DNA of 5,655 bases from JASJHI01 sp965371355. Lineage in GTDB: Bacteria; Actinomycetota; Acidimicrobiia; Acidimicrobiales; Ilumatobacteraceae. A program made the translations under genes and the position numbers. The notes beneath the pieces are model-generated. The model had not been told where the DNA came from and did not search any database. It worked only from the letters and a program-made list of their open reading frames with translations. Shown piece after piece: positions 1-5,655 of this stretch (position 1 is its first letter; each line of letters opens with the position of its first letter). Location: assembly GCA_965371355.1 (NCBI GenBank), contig CBDUYD010000181.1:1-5655 (forward strand), given 5' to 3'.

Positions 1-2
1 TC

Positions 3-626
3 TCGGTGCTGTTCGCCGCGGTGTTCGCCGTGGCCGCGCTCGCCAACTGGGGGAGCAGGTGGACCGGCGACGGGCGCCTCGAGCGGTTGACCAAGCCGAC
101 CGCGCTGATCGCCCTGATCGGTGTCGCCGTCACCATCGACCCTGTCGATCCGACCGTACGCACGTGGTTCGTGATCGCCCTCGTGTTCTCGCTGGCGGGC
201 GACGTGTTCCTGCTCGGCGGCGACGACCGATTCGTGCTCGGACTGGCGGCGTTCCTACTCGCCCACGTCGCGTACACGGTCGGCTTCATCGTCGCGGACG
301 ACTGGCGTTGGATCGGGTTCGCGATCGGCGCGGCGATCGCCGGCATCGTGGCGGTCACCGTCGGCAGGCGGATCGTGGCGGGGGCAAGCCGGAAGAATCC
401 CGCGCTCGGCCCGCCGGTGGTCGGCTATCTGATCGCGATCTCCACGATGGCGGCCGCCGCTGCGGCAGCCGGCAACGCGTGGGCGATCGCCGGGGCGGCA
501 CTCTTCGTCACGTCGGACGCGCTGCTCGGATGGCGACAGTTCGTGGCCCGGTCGAGGTGGATGGCACCGGCGGTGATGGTGACGTACCACCTCGGTCAGG
601 CTGGTCTCGTCGCCTCGCTACTCTGA
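3..626 (+). CDS. YhhN/TMEM86-family membrane protein (lysoplasmalogenase-like), 5' end cut by window
   Basis: The family includes eukaryotic TMEM86 lysoplasmalogenases, which hydrolyse the vinyl-ether bond of lysoplasmalogens; bacterial YhhN members are usually named from this similarity and their substrate is mostly unproven. The frame is open to the left edge. A GTG at 6 could be a start, but the first hydrophobic segment is then only about 14 residues, so I read the gene as truncated by a short stretch. Counting from that GTG (206 residues), the family signatures are clear: TKP at 29-31, SLAGDVFLL at 62-70, GLAAFLLAHVAY at 79-90, FVTSDALLG at 167-175 and TYHLGQ at 193-198. About eight hydrophobic segments cover most of the chain, so it is an integral inner-membrane protein with almost no soluble domain. 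The conserved acidic residues D66 and D171 lie in the motifs expected to form the active site. The stop is TGA at 624-626. Family call is firm; enzymatic activity is inference. Confidence 0.87.
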   Translation, partial: SVLFAAVFAVAALANWGSRWTGDGRLERLTKPTALIALIGVAVTIDPVDPTVRTWFVIALVFSLAGDVFLLGGDDRFVLGLAAFLLAHVAYTVGFIVADDWRWIGFAIGAAIAGIVAVTVGRRIVAGASRKNPALGPPVVGYLIAISTMAAAAAAAGNAWAIAGAALFVTSDALLGWRQFVARSRWMAPAVMVTYHLGQAGLVASLL

Positions 627-631
627 CGACT

Positions 632-640
632 TCTAAATAT
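632..640 (+). promoter_or_regulatory. AT-rich patch, possible -10 region of metY
   Basis: The 55-bp gap between the YhhN gene and metY holds one conspicuous AT-rich run, TCTAAATAT, in otherwise GC-rich DNA, about 42 bp before the metY ATG. It is the only -10-like element in the gap. No convincing -35 box lies at the right distance, so a promoter is only a possibility; co-transcription with the YhhN gene is equally compatible. The gap is too short for a full SAM-type riboswitch between the two genes. Confidence 0.22.
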
Positions 641-681
641 GACCCAGTAACTCGGGAATCGGCGCGCTAGGGTCGCTCGCC

Positions 682-1995
<1,314 letters not shown>

Positions 1996-2001
1996 CATCC
2001 C

Positions 2002-2029
2002 CGGGCCGGCGACGAGTCCCGCCGGCCCG
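2002..2029. terminator. Strong GC hairpin between convergent genes, probable bidirectional terminator
   Basis: A perfect 10-bp stem, CGGGCCGGCG at 2002-2011 with CGCCGGCCCG at 2020-2029, closes an 8-nt loop. It starts 7 bp after the metY stop and ends 7 bp before the stop of the converging peptidase gene, so it could serve both transcripts. Neither side has a U-tract, so it is not a canonical intrinsic terminator. GC-rich hairpins without U-tracts are common at gene ends in actinobacteria, and it could also act as a 3'-end stabiliser. Confidence 0.6.
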
Positions 2030-2035
2030 CGTGCG

Positions 2036-5000
2036 TCAGGAACCGACTTCGACGAGTGTGATCGCGAGGACGCCACTTGCGTCGCTGTGTGAGACGGCGC
2101 CGAGATACTGCTTCCCGGCTTCGAGCCCCGACCAGCTGACCTCGACGGTGCCGGTCGCGCCGGTCACCGCAGCAGCCGGCGCGCTGTCGAGCATCAGCGA
2201 CCCGCCTGACGTGTTCGGTACGGTCCACCGATCGATCGAATAGGCGAGCGGTGCGCTCGGGATCGCCCAACCGTGGACGACCAGCGTGTAGTCGCCGCCG
2301 GCGGGCTCTGTGAGCTCGATCAGCTCGTTCGTGCCGCCCGCTGTGCTCTGTGCGATCACCGTCCCCGTCGAGTCCTCGAGGTAGAGGTCGATGTCGTCGG
2401 GTCCGGGGATCTCCAGCGCGATGCGCAGGAACGCGGCGTCGGTCAACGTGATTGGATGACGGTCGACACCACCGTCGGGACCGGGTGCGTCGTCGCCGGA
2501 CGGATACGTCTGGTCCGGATCCTGTCCGATGTCGCCCGTCAGCGGGGCGGATTCCTCGAGCCCGAGCGCGGCGGCGGTGTAGGCACCGTCGTAGCCGAAC
2601 GACACGTCGAAGCCAGCGGTGCCGGCGACGCCGACCCCGTCGATCTCCGAGGGTGCGTTGATCGCCGCGCCACGCACGGCGATCGGGCTCCGAGCCCTGT
2701 AGCCGCTGCCCTTCCATTCGACGTCGCCGAACCTCCATTCGCCGAGCGGGCCGGTGCCGTCGTTGGCGATCGTCACCTGGTAGGTGGCGGTCTCACCGGG
2801 CTGCAACTCGAGCCTGTTCGGCGTGACGATGACGTCGTATCCGTCGGGTGCATCGATGTGCGCCTTCCAGTTCACCGGCTTGTCGGCGACGCTGGTGACC
2901 GTGCGCACCACGGTCTGCGAGCCGGCGAGTTCGGCGACCGCGATCGACGGGTAGTTGAGATCGCTCGGGTCGATCGGCATGCCGATGCTCTCGAGGAAGT
3001 CACATGTTCCGGCAGTGAAGATGCCGGCATCGACGCCGCAGGTGAACGCGGCGTACTCGAACAGCCCGGCGTCGTAGACGAGCCCGGGGTTGAACGACGA
3101 GCCGCGCTTGTCGACCCTGCCCGGGTTCACATGGCCCGAGCCGGTATCGAAGACGTCGGCCGGACTCACCCGGTCGTTGTCGAGCACGTGTGGGTACGCC
3201 GTGGTCATCAACGCCGAACGCGCCGCCGCCGCACTCCACCCGGGGTGCGCCTGCTTCAGCAGTGCGAACAGTCCGGCCACGTGCGGGCTCGACATCGAGG
3301 TTCCCGAGATCGCCTGGAACAGTTCACCGGGAGGTGTCGAGCCGGGGATCGGAACCGGTGTGTGCCCGGCGACGATCTGCAGGCCGGGTGCGGTGATGTC
3401 GGGCTTGATGACGTCGAACGACGACGGGTTCGGACCACGGGACGAGAAGATCGTGATCGACGGGTCGTAGTCGATGTGGATGTCGTCGGCCGTGTCGGTG
3501 ATCTTCACCCTCGCGTCGTCGTGGTCGGCGATGTACTGCTTCACGACGATGCCGTCGGAGAAGTCCATGTGCACCGAGGGCACCCAGTGGTTGTCGGTGA
3601 ACAGGTTGTCGACGTCGGAGTTGTTGTACATGATCATGCCGGCGCCGCCCGCCTGCATGACCGCCTGGCTCTTGGCCGCACGGGCGATGGCGCCGCGTCG
3701 GCAGAGCACGACCTTGCCGCCGACGAGCGCCGGATCGAGCGAACCGGGGATGCAGAGGTCGCCGCCGGCGAACTCCGCGTCGATCATCTCCAGCTTGTGG
3801 CGACCGGTCCCGGGGGTGATCGATGCGCCGGTGATCCGCATCACGTCGCGGTCGTTCCAATGCCTCCACCACTTGAACCAGCCGTGGCCGCCGGAACCGC
3901 CGGACGACGCGCCGTCGCTGAGAACGGCTGTGCCGGCCCAGAAGCGGTGCTGGGTGCTGGCGGCGACCGTGGTGATCCACGGCGCGTCGCCCGGACCCCC
4001 GATGGTGCTCGCCCCATCACCGCTGTTGCCCGCCGAGGTGGCGACGTACACGCCCGCGTCGGCGGCGAAGAGGAAGGCGATCGAGTCCGCGCCGTCGATG
4101 CCCGGGCCCCCGCCGATCGAGTAGTTGATCACGTCGACGCCGTCGGCCACCGCCTGGTCGATCGCCGAGACCAGGTCGGAGGTGAAGCCGCCGAGATCGC
4201 CGAGCCCCTTGTACGCGATGAGGTGAGCGCGCGGGGCGATCCCACTGACGGCACCGAGGTCACTGTCGTAGATCTCGGCGTCGATGTCGAAATTGCCGGC
4301 GGCGGTGCTCGCGGTGTGCGTGCCGTGGCCGTTGTCGTCGCGTGCGGAGTCGAATTCGCCCGGCGAGGATCCGACAAGCGCGCGGTACGTGTCGAGCATC
4401 TGGCGCGCACCGATCAGCTTGTTGTTGCAGGTGAACGGCGCGTCCTCAGGGTTGACCGCGGTGTTGCCGAACTCGCACGCTGATCGCTCGGAGTCGTCGA
4501 GCACGTCCGGCGGAGCGGGATAGCTCCCGTCGTCGGCGAAGCTGGGGTGCTCGGGCCAGATGCCCGAATCGATGACGCCGACGACGACGCCCTCGCCGGT
4601 GATGCCGGCCTGCCACGCGCCGCCGCGGGAGGTGAGGCCGAGATACGAGACGCTCGAGTCGGTGTCGAGCTGGCGGAGTTCGTCGGGGACGACCTTGGCC
4701 ACCTTGGGATTCGCCGCCAGGCGCTCCGCCTCCTCGTGGGTCAGGGTCGCCGAGAAGCCGTTGAGCGCGTTGGTGTAGCCCTGGATCTTCTCGCTCCCGT
4801 CGATGTTCTCCTCGGCGAGCACCTGGTCGTGCTGCTCTTCGAGCTCGGCGGCCGCGACCTGGGCGATCGGCGTGTCGAGGTCGTCCTGGGCGATGTCGGC
4901 GACCAGCGGTTCCTCGCGCATCACGACGATGTAACTGCCGGTCGTGCTCTCTTCGACCTGCTCTTCGAGGTCGGCCTTCTCCGGCTCGACCGGATCGGTT

Positions 5001-5080
5001 GTCTGCGCGTTCGCGATCCCGATCGGCGCTGTCGCCCCCAGCGCGATGACACAGATGAGTCCAACGGTTCGGCGTCGCAT
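2036..5080 (-). CDS. Secreted S8 (subtilisin-like) serine peptidase with I9 propeptide, PA, Fn3-like and PPC domains
   Basis: Secreted multidomain endopeptidase of 1014 residues from the ATG at 5080, expected to cleave proteins outside the cell. Residues 1-25 are a signal peptide: MRRR, a hydrophobic core, then ANA before Q26. An acidic linker (26-48) precedes an inhibitor-I9 propeptide (about 49-136). The S8 core runs about 161-645 with the triad Asp171 (VIDSGIW), His252 (NGHGTHT) and Ser595 (GTSMSSP), and oxyanion-hole Asn352 (SAGNSG). A PA domain (about 432-530) is inserted between Asn352 and Ser595. Next come a plant-subtilase-type Fn3-like domain (about 703-803, DLNYPSIAV to RSPIAVR), a PPC-like beta domain (about 870-955) and a last beta segment ending GAVSHSDASG...VEVGS. 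Six mature cysteines (202/218, 443/460, 681/693) suggest three disulfides. Residues 390-414 are an odd Gly/Trp-rich insertion. No LPXTG or membrane anchor. This start has GGGGGA at 5 nt and gives a normal signal peptide; an in-frame GTG at 5125 has GGAGG at 9 nt and would add 15 residues. Substrate unknown. Confidence 0.93.
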   Translation of the reverse strand: MRRRTVGLICVIALGATAPIGIANAQTTDPVEPEKADLEEQVEESTTGSYIVVMREEPLVADIAQDDLDTPIAQVAAAELEEQHDQVLAEENIDGSEKIQGYTNALNGFSATLTHEEAERLAANPKVAKVVPDELRQLDTDSSVSYLGLTSRGGAWQAGITGEGVVVGVIDSGIWPEHPSFADDGSYPAPPDVLDDSERSACEFGNTAVNPEDAPFTCNNKLIGARQMLDTYRALVGSSPGEFDSARDDNGHGTHTASTAAGNFDIDAEIYDSDLGAVSGIAPRAHLIAYKGLGDLGGFTSDLVSAIDQAVADGVDVINYSIGGGPGIDGADSIAFLFAADAGVYVATSAGNSGDGASTIGGPGDAPWITTVAASTQHRFWAGTAVLSDGASSGGSGGHGWFKWWRHWNDRDVMRITGASITPGTGRHKLEMIDAEFAGGDLCIPGSLDPALVGGKVVLCRRGAIARAAKSQAVMQAGGAGMIMYNNSDVDNLFTDNHWVPSVHMDFSDGIVVKQYIADHDDARVKITDTADDIHIDYDPSITIFSSRGPNPSSFDVIKPDITAPGLQIVAGHTPVPIPGSTPPGELFQAISGTSMSSPHVAGLFALLKQAHPGWSAAAARSALMTTAYPHVLDNDRVSPADVFDTGSGHVNPGRVDKRGSSFNPGLVYDAGLFEYAAFTCGVDAGIFTAGTCDFLESIGMPIDPSDLNYPSIAVAELAGSQTVVRTVTSVADKPVNWKAHIDAPDGYDVIVTPNRLELQPGETATYQVTIANDGTGPLGEWRFGDVEWKGSGYRARSPIAVRGAAINAPSEIDGVGVAGTAGFDVSFGYDGAYTAAALGLEESAPLTGDIGQDPDQTYPSGDDAPGPDGGVDRHPITLTDAAFLRIALEIPGPDDIDLYLEDSTGTVIAQSTAGGTNELIELTEPAGGDYTLVVHGWAIPSAPLAYSIDRWTVPNTSGGSLMLDSAPAAAVTGATGTVEVSWSGLEAGKQYLGAVSHSDASGVLAITLVEVGS

Positions 5081-5127
5081 GGACGTCCCCCATTCCGATA
5101 GATAGGTGACCCGTTTCCGAGCCACCT

Positions 5128-5146
5128 CGTGTCCCCTCCGGACACG
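5128..5146 (-). promoter_or_regulatory. Leader hairpin with GGAGG in its loop, upstream of the peptidase
   Basis: On the minus strand a perfect 7-bp stem (CGTGTCC / GGACACG) encloses the 5-nt loop GGAGG. The loop is a consensus Shine-Dalgarno core lying 9 nt before an in-frame GTG at 5125. If the promoter proposed at 5154-5183 is used, this hairpin sits at the extreme 5' end of the transcript. It could present or restrict the ribosome site, protect the mRNA 5' end, or be a terminator-like leftover of the upstream gene (no U-tract). The structure is seen directly; the role is inference. Confidence 0.45.
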
Positions 5147-5153
5147 GCGAGCG

Positions 5154-5183
5154 ATGGTATGGCATCCTCGTCCAGCCGAGCAA
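5154..5183 (-). promoter_or_regulatory. Putative sigma-70-type promoter of the S8 peptidase gene
   Basis: The minus strand has TTGCTC (5183-5178) and TACCAT (5159-5154) separated by 18 nt. These keep TTG of the -35 and T, A, A, T at positions 1, 2, 5 and 6 of the -10 consensus. Transcription would start near 5147, immediately before the leader hairpin, leaving a leader of about 22 nt to the GTG at 5125 or about 67 nt to the ATG at 5080. It lies in the 144-bp gap after the small upstream gene. Matching is by eye and actinobacterial promoters are degenerate. Confidence 0.38.
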
Positions 5184-5224
5184 GGCCGGTCGATCCCCGG
5201 CGTCGATCGGTACGCCGTTCGCGT

Positions 5225-5590
5225 TCAGTCGGAGCCGTCGAGCGCGTCGGGTTTCGCCAGGCCACCGGGGTCGCCGCCGACGATCGAGTCGCTCCACGGC
5301 TGCTCGCACAGGAACAGCTCGGCTTCGCCTCCGGTGTGGTACCGGTAGTAACGATCACCGACCCGGAGTTCGATCACCGAACCATCGCCGACGACCTGTG
5401 CGTAGACCATGCCCGGTTCCGGACACCCCAGTGCCGAATCGGACCAGACGACGAGGACGCCGGTGACCGGTTCGATCGCGGCAGGACCGACGTCGAGGCG
5501 GTCGGCGAGATCGGAGATGGCGTCGTCGATGAAGGGTGTGAGTCCGATGTCGATGGCGCCCTCCTCGAACACGGTCCTGTCGCTGCTCAT
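5225..5590 (-). CDS. Conserved hypothetical protein with a W-x-D-x-x-LGCPxPGM motif
   Basis: A 121-residue protein with no named function. It opens with an acidic segment (FIDDAISDLADRLDVG, about 20-35), then IEPVTGVLVVWSDSALGCPEPGM (W49, C56, P57), YAQV, a GxxIELRVG strand and YYRYHTGG (84-91), followed by a lone Cys (C98, LFLCEQPW). From memory this matches a recurring uncharacterised domain, with a DLAxRL helix, W-x-D-x-SLGCPxPG, then a Tyr-x-Tyr-His strand, seen in hypothetical and lipoprotein-like proteins of several bacterial phyla. C56 and C98 could form a disulfide, yet there is no signal peptide or lipobox. The ATG is fixed by a perfect GGAGG at 5598-5602 with 7-nt spacing, so the lack of a signal looks real. 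It follows another gene by 22 bp and precedes the S8 peptidase by 144 bp on the same strand. The C-terminal tail (about 106-121) is Gly/Asp-rich and probably disordered. Codon use is normal for the window. Confidence 0.8.
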   Translation of the reverse strand: MSSDRTVFEEGAIDIGLTPFIDDAISDLADRLDVGPAAIEPVTGVLVVWSDSALGCPEPGMVYAQVVGDGSVIELRVGDRYYRYHTGGEAELFLCEQPWSDSIVGGDPGGLAKPDALDGSD

Positions 5591-5612
5591 CGGGTCGCCT
5601 CCGTACTCGGCA

Positions 5613-5655
5613 TCAACCGCTCCGGCGGTGGTATTCGCGGTCGTCGTCTGTGGTG
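5613..5655 (-). CDS. 3' end of an unidentified gene, cut by window edge
   Basis: Only the last 13 codons are inside the window, reading TTDDDREYHRRSG and stopping at TGA 5613-5615. Third positions in this frame are mostly G or C (10 of 13 sense codons or better), unlike the frame one base away, which is rich in third-position A and contains rare AGA and ATA codons. That, and the stop lying 22 bp before the start of the 121-residue gene, support a real coding end and a shared operon. Too little is visible to name a family; the charged tail suggests a soluble C-terminus. Confidence 0.5.
   Translation of the reverse strand, partial: TTDDDREYHRRSG

Noticed and set aside
3839..3913. The Trp-rich segment as a frameshift artefact
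   Set aside because: The reading frame is continuous from the SAGNSG oxyanion motif through GASITPG and the PA domain to GTSMSSP, with normal codon use, so no compensating pair of frameshifts is needed.
2273..4483. A 736-codon open frame on the plus strand opposite the S8 peptidase gene
   Set aside because: Its product is an Arg/Val/Asp/Gly-rich low-complexity sequence with no recognisable motif. It is the expected antisense shadow of a high-GC gene, and the peptidase on the other strand has every catalytic motif intact.
5020..5080. Possible twin-arginine (Tat) signal in the peptidase N-terminus (MRRRTVGL)
   Set aside because: The arginines are present, but the position after the pair lacks the usual F-L-K pattern and the hydrophobic core is strong, so an ordinary Sec signal is more likely.
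5185..5209. Direct repeat GTCGATC (5189-5195 and 5202-5208) and a 5-bp GCCGG/CCGGC stem (5185-5201) just upstream of the putative peptidase promoter
   Set aside because: GATCG and TCGATC words recur throughout the window, so a 7-bp repeat is weak evidence for an operator. The 5-bp stem has no U-tract and is easily found by chance at this GC content.

Overview
This is a high-GC window with strong G/C preference at third codon positions and large spurious open frames opposite the real genes. The gene content (an O-acetylhomoserine sulfhydrylase, a YhhN-family membrane protein and a large secreted subtilase with an acidic mature protein) fits a free-living, probably aquatic actinobacterium. The flavour is that of Acidimicrobiia/Ilumatobacter relatives, but this placement is inference from composition and protein style; no phylogenetic marker is present.

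Layout: (1) the 3' part of a YhhN/TMEM86-type lysoplasmalogenase-like membrane protein (+, cut by the left edge, ends 626). (2) A 55-bp gap with one AT-rich patch, then a complete metY-type sulfhydrylase (+, 682-1995). (3) A 40-bp convergent junction holding a strong GC hairpin (2002-2029). (4) A very large secreted S8 serine peptidase on the minus strand (2036-5080, possibly from 5125), with a signal peptide, I9 propeptide, catalytic core with a PA insertion, plant-subtilase-like Fn3 domain, PPC domain and C-terminal beta domain. (5) A 144-bp gap upstream of the peptidase with a plausible sigma-70-type promoter and a hairpin carrying GGAGG in its loop. (6) A 121-residue protein of unknown function (-, 5225-5590) with a very good Shine-Dalgarno site. 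(7) The last codons of another minus-strand gene (5613-5655, cut by the right edge), 22 bp from the start of the small protein and probably in one operon with it.

The genes do not form an obvious pathway. The two plus-strand genes are housekeeping (lipid/membrane and methionine biosynthesis). The minus-strand side is an extracellular proteolysis gene behind an uncharacterised small-protein unit. I see no mobile element, CRISPR array, tRNA or rRNA, and no convincing new multi-gene system. The most worthwhile leads are the leader/start region of the peptidase, its Trp-rich insertion and plant-like architecture, and the unassigned LGCP-motif protein.
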